Below are positions 52,070 through 60,230 of a DNA stretch of 64,000 bases, piece after piece. The first letter of the stretch is position 1. The number at the start of each line of letters is the position of its first letter. The notes beneath the pieces are model-generated. The model was not told the origin of the DNA, did not search any database, and saw only the letters and a program-made list of their open reading frames with translations. Position numbers and translations under genes: made by a program. Source of the DNA: Alistipes excrementigallinarum (GTDB lineage: Bacteria > Bacteroidota > Bacteroidia > Bacteroidales > Rikenellaceae). Where the stretch lies: positions 1-64,000 of the forward strand of contig DXIP01000001.1 in NCBI GenBank assembly GCA_019112825.1, in the 5' to 3' direction.

Positions 52070-54037
52070 ATGCAAAAGAGACTCCTGTTCCCCCTTGCCA
52101 CCTTCTGCGCCACCACCCTGGTGATGGCGCTCCAGAAACCCGTATTCCTCCTCTACTACGCCTCCGAGGCGGCCCGTTACGGCTTCGGCGACTGGTGCCG
52201 GGTCGTCTGGCACGGCCTCTCGCTCGACATGACCGTGGCGGGCTACGTCACCGCCCTGCCGCTGCTGCTCACGCTCCTCTCGCTCTGGGTCACCCTCTCC
52301 GACCGCACGTGGCGGCGCATCTTCGGCCTCTACTTCTGGGTGGTGGCGCTGGTTGCGGGGGCGGTCTTCGCCGTCGACCTGGCCCTCTACGAACACTGGG
52401 GCTTCCGCCTCGACGGCACGGCGCTGATGTACCTCGACGCCCCGAAGGAGGTGCTGGCCAACGTCGACTGGTGGATGGGCATCCGCCAGACGCTCTTCTT
52501 CGCCGCCTGCACGGCGCTGCTCGTCTGGCTCTACCGCCTGCTGGTGCGGCGGCTCTTCCTCCCGGCGGGACGCATCCCGCTGCGCGGGGTGTGGAGCCTC
52601 GTGCTGCTTCTGCTCGGCGGCTTCGACTTCCTGGCCATCCGCGGAGGGGTCGGCGCCTCGGTGGCCAACGTCTCGAAGGTGGCCTTCAGCCCCGAGATGT
52701 TCCTCAACCAGGCGGCCGTCAACCCGCTCTTCTCCTTCCTCTCGACGCTGGGCGACGACGGCTCCTATGCCGATGCCTACCCCTTCTTCCCCGAGGAGGA
52801 GCGCGCCGCCCGCTTCGAGGAGCTGCGCGGCAACCGCCGTGCGGAGGGTGCTCCCGCCGCTGCGGGCTATGCGTCGGCTTCCGCTCCGGCCTCTGCGGAG
52901 GATGCCGCCCCGACCGGCGCCCCGACCGGCGCTCCGACCGCCGCTCCGGCCGCTTCCTCCGGCTCCGTCCCGGCCGCTCCGGCCGATGCGGTGCTCCGCA
53001 CGCAGCGCCCCAACGTGGTGGTCGTGCTGCTCGAAAGCTTCGGCCGTACGGTGATGGATGCCACGTGCGAAGGCGAGCCCGTTATGCCCAACATGCAGCG
53101 GCTCAAGAGCGAGGGGGTCTGGTTCGAGAACTTCTTCGCCAACTCGTTCCGCACCGACCGCGGCGAGGTGGCCGTCCTGAGCGGCTTCCCGGCCCAGACG
53201 CTCCTCTCGGTGATGAAGCTCCCGGCCAAGGCCGCGACGCTCCCCTCCATCGCCCGCTCGCTGGGGGAGGAGGGCTACGCCACGAGCTTCACCTACGGCG
53301 GCGACCTGAACTTCACCAACCAGGCCTCGTACCTCTACGCCACGGGGTGGCAGGAGCTCGTATGGCAGCGTGACCTGCACTTCGACGCCCCCGCCTCGCA
53401 CTGGGGCTACGACGATGCGGTGATGTGCGACTACTTCGCGCGGCGGGTCATCGAACTCGATGCCGGGGGGCACCCCTTCCTTGCCGGACTGCTCACGCTG
53501 AGCAGCCACATCCCCTTCGATGTCCCCTATGCGCGCTTCGACGACAAGGTGCTCAACGCCATGGCCTTCTCCGACGAGTGCGTCGGACGGATGGTCGAGC
53601 GGCTGAAGGCCTCGCCCGCCTGGGAGAACCTGCTGCTGGTGCTGGTGGCCGACCACGGCTACCCCTATCCCGAAGGCATCGCCTACAACATCCCGCTGCG
53701 CCACCGCATCCCGATGCTCTGGCTGGGGGGCGCCGTGGCACGGCCGCGCACGGTCGAGGACTATGGCTCGCAGATGGACTTCGCGGCGACGCTGCTGGGG
53801 AGCATGGGGCTGAGCCACGGGGCGTTCGACTACAGCAAGGACCTCTTCGACACGGTCAACCAGCCGCGGCGCTTCGCCTACTACACCTTCAACGAGGGCT
53901 TCGGCGTGGTCGACGCCTCGGGCGAAGCGGTGTGGGACTGCGCCGCCGACCGCGCCGTCTCGGTCACCTCGCCCGAGCTGCTCGACGTGGGGCGCACGCT
54001 GCTGCAGACGACCTATGTCGACATCGACCGCCGTTGA
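52070..54037 (+). CDS. LtaS-like sulfatase-fold phosphotransferase
   Basis: The 655-residue product has five membrane helices (about 1-195) and an extracytoplasmic alkaline-phosphatase-fold domain (about 305-640). The latter has VVVVLLESFGRT with a metal-binding Glu, the nucleophile Thr in NSFRTDRGEVAVLSG, and VLVADHGYPYP with the Asp-His pair. This is the LTA-synthase-like family that in Bacteroidetes probably moves phosphoglycerol or phosphoethanolamine groups to envelope glycans. Between the parts is a roughly 45-residue Ala/Pro/Ser/Thr linker with GAPTGAPTAAP repeats. ATG 52070 begins the first helix. Confidence 0.88.
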   Translation: MQKRLLFPLATFCATTLVMALQKPVFLLYYASEAARYGFGDWCRVVWHGLSLDMTVAGYVTALPLLLTLLSLWVTLSDRTWRRIFGLYFWVVALVAGAVFAVDLALYEHWGFRLDGTALMYLDAPKEVLANVDWWMGIRQTLFFAACTALLVWLYRLLVRRLFLPAGRIPLRGVWSLVLLLLGGFDFLAIRGGVGASVANVSKVAFSPEMFLNQAAVNPLFSFLSTLGDDGSYADAYPFFPEEERAARFEELRGNRRAEGAPAAAGYASASAPASAEDAAPTGAPTGAPTAAPAASSGSVPAAPADAVLRTQRPNVVVVLLESFGRTVMDATCEGEPVMPNMQRLKSEGVWFENFFANSFRTDRGEVAVLSGFPAQTLLSVMKLPAKAATLPSIARSLGEEGYATSFTYGGDLNFTNQASYLYATGWQELVWQRDLHFDAPASHWGYDDAVMCDYFARRVIELDAGGHPFLAGLLTLSSHIPFDVPYARFDDKVLNAMAFSDECVGRMVERLKASPAWENLLLVLVADHGYPYPEGIAYNIPLRHRIPMLWLGGAVARPRTVEDYGSQMDFAATLLGSMGLSHGAFDYSKDLFDTVNQPRRFAYYTFNEGFGVVDASGEAVWDCAADRAVSVTSPELLDVGRTLLQTTYVDIDRR

Positions 54038-54087
54038 GGCCGGCGGCCCGGTGGGGTGAGGCGGCCCGAAAATACCTGAAAATGGGG

Positions 54088-54119
54088 ATTGCACATTCCC
54101 GCCGCAACGGCTATCTTTG
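54088..54119 (+). promoter_or_regulatory. Promoter of the hemerythrin-regulator-CDF unit
   Basis: ATTG (54088-54091), 20 bp, TATCTTTG (54112-54119). The leader to the ATG is about 190 nt and contains imperfect repeats of GGCTGCGGAAG. Confidence 0.6.
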
Positions 54120-54314
54120 AACGGTTCAAACAGGCCGCCCCGCCCGACGCGCAAGGCTGCGGAAGAGCCCGCCCGGCGCTTCGGCCCGGCTGCGGAAGGC
54201 TCCCGGTTCCGAGTGCGCTCCGGCGACGGCATCCCGGTTCCCGGCTGCGGAAGAGCCTACCCGGCAAAACACTCAGGGCCTCCGGCTCCGAGGCGGCTGC
54301 AAAACGATGAAACC

Positions 54315-55007
54315 ATGTACAGAATAGGAAAATACGACGTCGACGACCGCATGTGCGACCTGGTGTGCGACAACTACCCCGTGCTGCTGGTCATGAGCCG
54401 CTTCGGCATCTCCCTCGGATTCGGCGACGCTACCATCGGCGAGGTGTGCCGCGCGGCGGGGGTCGATGCGGCCACCTTCCTGGCCGTGGTCAACATGCTG
54501 ACGGCCGGCGAGGCGATGCCCGCCGACGACCCCTCGGGCCTCTCGGTCGAGGCGCTGCTGGGCTACCTTCACAATTCGCACGGATACTTCCTCGACTTCC
54601 GTCTGCCGGCCATCCGCCGCAAGCTCATCGAGGCCATCGACTGCAGCAGCGACGTGGCGCTGGTCGTCATCCGCTTCTTCGACGCCTACGTGGCCGAGGT
54701 GCAGAAGCACATGGCCTACGAGGAGGGGCGCGTCTTCCCCTACGTGCGGGCGCTGCTCGCCGGCACCCGTCCGGATGACTACTCCATCGACGTCTTCAGC
54801 CGCCACCACGACCAGGTGGAGTCAAAGCTCTCGGAGCTCAAGCGGATTCTGATTCGCTACTACCCGGCGCAGGGGACCAACGAGCTCAACAGCGTCCTCT
54901 TCGACCTCTTCACCTGCGAGCAGGACCTCGCCTCGCACAACGCCGTCGAGGACAGGCTCCTCACCCCGGCCATCCGCCGCCTCGAGCAGAAAGGGGGTCC
55001 GCAATGA
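54315..55007 (+). CDS. Hemerythrin-like protein (RIC-related)
   Basis: The 230-residue product has a short N-terminal domain (about 1-60) that resembles the ScdA/RIC N-domain in position but lacks its CCGG motif (LGFGD instead). A four-helix hemerythrin-like domain follows with LHNSHGYFLDFRLP, KHMAYEEGRVFPY, SRHHDQVE and SHNAVEDRLL, giving His/Glu ligands for a di-iron site. RIC proteins repair iron-sulfur clusters after nitrosative or oxidative stress; sensing of O2 or NO is equally possible. It overlaps the regulator gene by 4 bp. Confidence 0.8.
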   Translation: MYRIGKYDVDDRMCDLVCDNYPVLLVMSRFGISLGFGDATIGEVCRAAGVDAATFLAVVNMLTAGEAMPADDPSGLSVEALLGYLHNSHGYFLDFRLPAIRRKLIEAIDCSSDVALVVIRFFDAYVAEVQKHMAYEEGRVFPYVRALLAGTRPDDYSIDVFSRHHDQVESKLSELKRILIRYYPAQGTNELNSVLFDLFTCEQDLASHNAVEDRLLTPAIRRLEQKGGPQ

Positions 55008-55612
55008 GCAAGGCGCTGAAATTTGCCGTCGCCGAGCCCTCGGCCATCATCCGCTGCGGGCTGCTGGCGCTGCTGCGCGAGATGCCGGGCGTCAACCTCG
55101 ACATCCTTGAAATCGGCGACATGTCGCGTCTTGCGATGCTCCTCACGCGCCACCGCCCCGACGTGCTGGTGGTCAACCCCGCCTCGCTGGGGCTCATCAC
55201 CCCGCAGCAGTTGCGCGACGAGTCGGGCTGCGAACGGATGCGCTGCGTGGCGCTGCAGCTGGCCGTCACCGGCTCGTCGGTGCTGCAGGCCTACGACGAG
55301 ACTCTCTCGCTCTACGACTCGGAGGAGCAGCTGCGCGCCAAAATCCTGCGACTCGAGGGGTCGCGCGGCACCGAGCCGCGGCAGGAGCCCCTCTCGGCCC
55401 GCGAGCGCGAGATAGTCGTCTGCATCGTCAAGGGGATGACCAACAAGCAGATTGCCGACCACCTCTGCATCTCGACCCATACGGTCATCACCCACCGGCG
55501 CAACATCGTCGCCAAGCTGCAGATTCACTCGCCGGCCGGGCTGACCATCTACGCCATCGTCAACAAGCTGGTCGAGCTCTCCGACGTGAAGGAGAGCATC
55601 GGCGAGCTCTGA
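55004..55612 (+). CDS. LuxR-type regulator with degenerate receiver domain
   Basis: The 202-residue product ends in a LuxR/GerE helix-turn-helix (LSAREREIVVCIVKGMTNKQIADHL and STHTVITHRRNIVAKL, about 132-190). The first 115 residues resemble a receiver domain (FAVAEPSAIIRCGLLALL) but at the phospho-acceptor position DVLVVNPAS has Asn instead of Asp, and the acidic pair is absent. It cannot be phosphorylated in the usual way. Overlap with the hemerythrin gene suggests that protein is its signal input. Confidence 0.85.
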   Translation: MSKALKFAVAEPSAIIRCGLLALLREMPGVNLDILEIGDMSRLAMLLTRHRPDVLVVNPASLGLITPQQLRDESGCERMRCVALQLAVTGSSVLQAYDETLSLYDSEEQLRAKILRLEGSRGTEPRQEPLSAREREIVVCIVKGMTNKQIADHLCISTHTVITHRRNIVAKLQIHSPAGLTIYAIVNKLVELSDVKESIGEL

Positions 55613-55641
55613 AGGGTACGAAAAGACAAACATCAAACAAT

Positions 55642-56559
55642 ATGGCACAGGAACCTCATCATCACCATCATCATCCGCTCCCGGCCGACGTCTCGTCTCT
55701 CAACCGGGCCTTCGTGCTGGGCATTGCGCTCAACCTGCTCTTCGTCATCGTCGAGTTCGTCGTCGGCCTCTGCTACGGCTCGATGGGTCTGCTCTCCGAT
55801 GCGGGCCACAACCTGAGCGACGTGGCCGGCCTGCTGCTGGCGATGCTCGCCTTCCGGCTGTCGCAGAGCCCCGCCACGTCGCGCTACACCTACGGCTACA
55901 AGAAGAGCACGGTGCTCATCTCGTTGCTCAACTCGCTCATCCTGCTCATCGCCGTCGGGGTGATTGTGGCCGAGAGCATCGGCCGCATGCTCCATCCCGA
56001 GGCGGTCACGGGGGATGCCATCGCCTGGACGGCCGGCGTCGGGGTCCTGGTCAACGGCTTCACGGCGTGGCTCTTCATGCGCGACAAGGGGCGCGACCTC
56101 AACGTCCGCGGCGCCTTCCTCCACATGGCGGCCGACGCCCTCGTCTCGGTAGGGGTGCTGCTCTCGGGCGTCATCATCTCATGGACGGGGTGGAGGCTCA
56201 TCGACCCGATTGTGGGTCTTGCCGTGGCAGCGGTCATCGTCGGCTCCGTCTGGTCGCTGCTGCGCGACAGCCTGCGCCTCTCGCTCGACGGCGTGCCCGA
56301 GGGCATCCGCCTCGAGGAGGTCGAGCGCACCATCGCCTCGGTCGAGGGGGTGCGGGGCGTGCACCACATCCACATCTGGGCCATCAGCACCACGGAGAAT
56401 GCCCTTACGGCCCACGTCGTGCTGGAGCCCGAAGCCGAGGCCCGCATGGAGCAGGTCAAGCATCAGGTCAAGGAGCGGCTGCACGAGGCGGGCATCGGCC
56501 ACGCCACGCTCGAATTCGAGACGGCGGGCGAGCACTGCTGCGAACCGCATGACCTCTGA
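55642..56559 (+). CDS. Cation diffusion facilitator (CzcD/ZitB-like metal exporter)
   Basis: The 305-residue product has six membrane helices, with metal site LSDAGHNLSDV in helix 2 and HMAADALVSVG in helix 5 (HxxxD pattern), and a C-terminal cytoplasmic domain with GVHHIHIWAI. The N-terminus has six consecutive histidines and the C-terminus CCEPHDL, both likely metal-binding. It exports Zn(II) or similar ions from the cytoplasm using protons. It follows the regulator after 29 bp. The last 24 bp and stop are duplicated just downstream. Confidence 0.92.
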   Translation: MAQEPHHHHHHPLPADVSSLNRAFVLGIALNLLFVIVEFVVGLCYGSMGLLSDAGHNLSDVAGLLLAMLAFRLSQSPATSRYTYGYKKSTVLISLLNSLILLIAVGVIVAESIGRMLHPEAVTGDAIAWTAGVGVLVNGFTAWLFMRDKGRDLNVRGAFLHMAADALVSVGVLLSGVIISWTGWRLIDPIVGLAVAAVIVGSVWSLLRDSLRLSLDGVPEGIRLEEVERTIASVEGVRGVHHIHIWAISTTENALTAHVVLEPEAEARMEQVKHQVKERLHEAGIGHATLEFETAGEHCCEPHDL

Positions 56560-56608
56560 GCCGCCGGGGAAACGCTGCTGCGAACCGCATGACCTCTGAG
56601 CCGCCGGG
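56535..56608. repeat. 34-bp direct repeat duplicating the 3' end of the CDF gene
   Basis: Positions 56535-56568, containing the last codons and stop of the CDF gene, recur at 56575-56608 with period 40. A degenerate third copy (GCACGACCTCTGAACCTCCG) is near 56737. Confidence 0.92.
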
Positions 56609-57098
56609 AAACTTCTGAACGGTTGAACGGTCCTTCTCGGCCCCCTTGGCGGCCGGCGCTACCCGGGGCCGCCGGGTGACCTTCGACTCGTCTCTGCCGC
56701 GCGATTTTGGGACCGCCGAGCACCATCTTTCAGCCGCCGCGCACGACCTCTGAACCTCCGCGGCCGTGCAAGCATGCAAAAAGCGCCCCGCATCCTCCGA
56801 TTCAAGGATGCGGGGCGCTTTGTTTGTCTGTTTGTCCGGGGCTTTGGCGGCGCCTCTTTCGGCGCCTCTCGGGGTTTTCGGGCCTCCGGGGCCTCTCCGG
56901 ACCTTTTTCTCCTTTTTATCCCGCCGGCCGTTGTGCCGCTTTGCTCTGCCCGGTCGTCATTCGGGCCTCGTCCGGCCGTTGTGTCGTTGCCTTGTCCGGC
57001 CATCGTTCGGTCGTCATTCGGGTCTTCTCAGGGCCTCTTCCTTCCTCTTTCCAGCCCCTTCCTTTTCCGGTCCCTCCTCGGTCGGCAGGCCGCGCCGC
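56609..57098. other. Gene-free GC-rich spacer with terminator
   Basis: It contains the terminator at 56780-56821 and then repeats of short words (GGCGCCTCTC, GTCCGGCC, GTCATTCGG). No gene seen. Confidence 0.6.
56780..56821. terminator. Strong terminator, 17-bp perfect stem
   Basis: AAAGCGCCCCGCATCCT (56780-56796) pairs with the exact complement at 56805-56821. A/T tracts on both sides allow use from both directions. Confidence 0.92.
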
Positions 57099-57359
57099 TC
57101 AGGGGACGGGGTCGTAGCCGCTGCCGCCCCACGGGTGGCACCGTGCAAGGCGCCGCAGCGTCAGCCAGCTCCCCTTCAGCGGGCCGTACTTGCGCAGCGC
57201 CTCGACGGCATACTGCGAGCAGGTGGGCGTAAAGCGGCACGAGGGGGGCGTGAAGGGGGAGATGCAGTAGCGGTAGAACTGCACCAGCACCAGCAGCGGA
57301 AAGGCGGCGACGCGCTTAAAGCCGCTCCGCAACGTTTTCCAGAATCCGGCGGACGGCAT
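57099..57359 (-). CDS. yidD: Membrane protein insertion efficiency factor YidD
   Basis: The 86-residue product has the YidD pattern: an amphipathic N-terminus, FYRYCISPFTPPSCRFTPTCSQYAVEAL and ARCHPWGGSGYDPVP. It assists YidC-dependent insertion at the inner membrane. It overlaps rnpA by 44 bp, the usual arrangement. A TTG two codons upstream is an alternative start. Confidence 0.93.
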   Translation of the reverse strand: MPSAGFWKTLRSGFKRVAAFPLLVLVQFYRYCISPFTPPSCRFTPTCSQYAVEALRKYGPLKGSWLTLRRLARCHPWGGSGYDPVP

Positions 57360-57693
57360 GGGCAATGGTCTTGTAGGGGAGCACCTCCTTCGAGGAGTAA
57401 ATCAGCGCCAAATCGACGTTCGACTGCCCGCAGTGGTTCGTGAGCAGCTGCTTCTGCAGGCGGTAGGCCTCCTTCGTGCGGCGGCGCAGCAGGTTGCGGC
57501 GGTTGGCCCGCTTGTGGAACTTCTTGGGGACCGAGAAGAGCACCTCGACCGAGGCCTCGACGTCGGGTTCGGCGTAGCAGACGTAGCGGAACGGAAAGAC
57601 GAAGCCCCCCTCGCCGTGCTGAAACAGCCGCCGCACGGCTCCGAGCGAACGGAGCCGCTCCGACGGTCGAAGGGCGTGGGGATGCTGCATCAT
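57316..57693 (-). CDS. rnpA: Ribonuclease P protein component
   Basis: The 125-residue product has the RnpA basic core FSVPKKFHKRANRRNLLRRRTKEAYR. It binds the RNase P RNA for tRNA 5' maturation. ATG 57693 or 57690. It is between hemD and yidD, as usual in Bacteroidetes. Confidence 0.93.
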   Translation of the reverse strand: MMQHPHALRPSERLRSLGAVRRLFQHGEGGFVFPFRYVCYAEPDVEASVEVLFSVPKKFHKRANRRNLLRRRTKEAYRLQKQLLTNHCGQSNVDLALIYSSKEVLPYKTIAHAVRRILENVAERL

Positions 57694-57720
57694 GGTCGTG
57701 CCTCCTGTTTGTGCGCGGTG

Positions 57721-58590
57721 CTACTTGGCGCTCTCCGTACGGCGGACGCGGCTCTTCTTGGCGAGCTTGTGCTGCTGGCTGCGGATGAACTCCTCCTTGC
57801 GGGTGTCGGTGGTCAGCGCCACGGGCTGGGGCTCCTCGCCGGCAGCCACCTTCGTCAGGAAGATGTCCACGGCCTTGGCCATCGAGGGGGCCTCGGGCGT
57901 GGGGGCGTTGGCCAGCACGGTCAGACCCGCATCGAGCGCCGCACGCAGCGTACCCTCGCCGAAGACGGCGATGGCGGGCAGCCCCTCGGTGCCGAAGTGC
58001 TCGACGAGCGCCTTGACGTCCGACGGCGAGTAGAGGGCCAGCAGCCCGTACTCCTTCAGGTCGAGGTCGTTCAGGTCCGAGGCCACCGTGCGGGCCAGAA
58101 TCACCGGGTGGAACGAGAGCTTGAACTTGGCCAGCGTCTCGGGCAGCTCGGATTTGTGGGGCTCGCTCAGCGTGAGCAGGAACTTCTCCTCCTTATGCTT
58201 GACAATCAGTTCGATGAGCGACGTAAAGGAGCCGTCGCCGAACGAGATTTTCCGTTTGCGGTAGACGATGTACTTCTGCAGGTAGAGCGCCACGGCTTCC
58301 GTCTGGCAGATGTACTTCATGGTTTCGGGCACGGTGATGCGGGCCTCCTCGCAGATGTGGAAGAAGCTGTCGATGGTGGTGCGCGAGGTGAAGATGACGG
58401 CCGTATGGTCGAGAATCTCGACCCGCTGTCCGCGGAACTCCTTCAGCGAGACGCCTACGACGCGGATGAAGGGGTTGTATTCGATAGCAACGTTGTGCTT
58501 CCGGGAGAGTTCGTAGAAGGGGGACTTTTCGATAATCGCAGGACGGGGCTGCGACACTAAAACTTTGCTAACTTTCAATGCTCTAACCAT
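57721..58590 (-). CDS. hemD: Uroporphyrinogen-III synthase family protein
   Basis: The 289-residue product has the two-lobed HemD layout: VLVSQPRP at the first strand, VIFTSRTTIDSFF, and YGLLALYSPSDVKALVEHFG with the conserved Ser/Pro loop in the second lobe. HemD closes the tetrapyrrole ring. The 40-residue C-terminal tail is basic and extra (KKSRVRRTESAK). Since Alistipes-like organisms often have incomplete haem synthesis and take up haem, its real role may differ. Confidence 0.75.
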   Translation of the reverse strand: MVRALKVSKVLVSQPRPAIIEKSPFYELSRKHNVAIEYNPFIRVVGVSLKEFRGQRVEILDHTAVIFTSRTTIDSFFHICEEARITVPETMKYICQTEAVALYLQKYIVYRKRKISFGDGSFTSLIELIVKHKEEKFLLTLSEPHKSELPETLAKFKLSFHPVILARTVASDLNDLDLKEYGLLALYSPSDVKALVEHFGTEGLPAIAVFGEGTLRAALDAGLTVLANAPTPEAPSMAKAVDIFLTKVAAGEEPQPVALTTDTRKEEFIRSQQHKLAKKSRVRRTESAK

Positions 58591-58607
58591 TTTTATGGTT
58601 GGGCGCC

Positions 58608-60230
58608 CTATCTCACGACGAGCAGCCACAACAGAGTGACGGGAAAGATTTCCACGGCGCAAAGGTACAAAATCCAAAGCAAAATCGAAACTTTTTTGCT
58701 GATAAAGAGCGCAAAAGTCTCCCTGAGGTACAGGAGGAACGTTATGAGCCACCCGGCCGTGAGCAGCCCCGCCCAGATGGTGTCGCTGCCGAGCGGACTG
58801 AGGGCGAAGAGGAGGATGACGGGGGCCAGGATGATGGCTCCCAGCGCGGCGTAGCCCCGTTTGATGCGGATGAGCTGCGTGGTGAATCCCGAGGTGAGGG
58901 TCACCCCGCCCACGGCGCGCAGCAGCAGGATGCCGTAGAGGTAGACGAGCAGGAAGAGGAGCCCGACACCCAGCGCCAGCAGCAGCGAGAGGGTGCTGCC
59001 GTTGCCCATGCTGAGCAGCTCCTGCGCGATGTCGGGACGGTCGCAGAGGCGCACGGCCGTGACCCCCGCCAGCAGGAATCCCAGTGCGAGGGCGATGTTC
59101 AGGAAGCGGGTGAATCCGGCGTTGCCCGACTCGTCGGAGGTGCGCTCCGAGTCGCGCCGCTCGAAGGCGACGCGGCCGACCAGGGCGCGCATGTCGCCGG
59201 GGTTGCGGTAGAGCAGCAGCCCGAAGAGGAGGGTCAGCAGCAGCACGAGCCCCTGGAAGGGGAGTTCGTCGGTGAGGCGCGGCTGCTGCTGTGCTGCGGG
59301 GCGCGGTGCGGCGAGCAGCGACTGCTGCCCGAAGAACTCCCCGGCGCCGACCGTGCGGTAGCCCTCGAGCGGGGTGCCGTCGGGCAGGTAGTGCAGCGTG
59401 GTGGCGTGCGCATAGAGCGAGTCGCCCGGCATGAAGGCGCCCAGCGGGCTCTCCCAGAGCGTGTCGGCGCCGGCAAGGCTGCCTGTAAGCGAATCGGCCT
59501 CCATGCGGAGCGAGTCGGGCATCGCTGCGGCGAGCGAATCGGGCAGCTGCGCGGCCGCCTCGGTCTGCGTTTCGGTCTGCGTTTCGGTCCGCATCCCGGC
59601 GGCGGCAGGCGATGCGGAGTCTCGGGCGGCGGAGTGCCGTGCGTCGGCGGTGTGTTGTGTGGCGGTGTATCCGGCGTCGTTGTGCCGTGCGTCGGCGGCG
59701 CTTTCGGCTTGCTGAGACCCGGTTGTGTGCTGAGCTGCTGCGGAGCCGCTCTTCTGTTGTGTTCCGGCCGTCCGTTCGGTCTGCTTCCGGGCGGTGTCGG
59801 TTGCAGCGGCGTGCCCGCTCTGCTGCCCGGTGGCAGTCTCTTTGCTCCCGGCGTGCTCCGCCCGCGACCCGGCGGCGTGTTGCTGTCTGGCCGAACGTTG
59901 TGTGGCGTGTTGTCCGGCGGTATGTTGCGCCTCGTCGGCGTGTCGGGCTCCGGCTCCGGCTGTTTCGGAGGCGTGCCCCTGCCGCTGCGTGTGCAGCGAA
60001 TCGGCCGCCTCACGGTACGCTACGACCTCATCCCCGTACCAGAGAGCGGCTGCCTCCTGTACGGTCCCCTCCTGTACGGCTGTCCCCTGCGCGGCCCCCA
60101 TCTGCACGTCCGTTCCCGGCACGGCGGCCTCCGCGTGCAGGGCGGCACCCTGCACGGAGGCCCCCTCCGAGGCGGAGCGGCCCGTTCCGCCGGCCGGAAC
60201 GGGATGAAGAATCATCGTGAGGCTTTTCAT
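58608..60230 (-). CDS. DUF4271 membrane protein with long low-complexity N-terminus
   Basis: The 540-residue product has a C-terminal DUF4271 domain (about 310-540) with six or seven membrane helices. The first 250 residues are of very low complexity, dominated by Ala, Thr, Gln, His, Ser and Gly with words such as AQHTAGQHAT, QHTADARHSA and TETQTETQTE. DUF4271 sits next to hemD throughout Bacteroidetes; its role is unknown. Its start overlaps the kinase gene by 4 bp. A -7-like TACCTTTG near its 3' end (58660-58667, minus) may start a separate hemD transcript. Confidence 0.8.
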   Translation of the reverse strand: MKSLTMILHPVPAGGTGRSASEGASVQGAALHAEAAVPGTDVQMGAAQGTAVQEGTVQEAAALWYGDEVVAYREAADSLHTQRQGHASETAGAGARHADEAQHTAGQHATQRSARQQHAAGSRAEHAGSKETATGQQSGHAAATDTARKQTERTAGTQQKSGSAAAQHTTGSQQAESAADARHNDAGYTATQHTADARHSAARDSASPAAAGMRTETQTETQTEAAAQLPDSLAAAMPDSLRMEADSLTGSLAGADTLWESPLGAFMPGDSLYAHATTLHYLPDGTPLEGYRTVGAGEFFGQQSLLAAPRPAAQQQPRLTDELPFQGLVLLLTLLFGLLLYRNPGDMRALVGRVAFERRDSERTSDESGNAGFTRFLNIALALGFLLAGVTAVRLCDRPDIAQELLSMGNGSTLSLLLALGVGLLFLLVYLYGILLLRAVGGVTLTSGFTTQLIRIKRGYAALGAIILAPVILLFALSPLGSDTIWAGLLTAGWLITFLLYLRETFALFISKKVSILLWILYLCAVEIFPVTLLWLLVVR

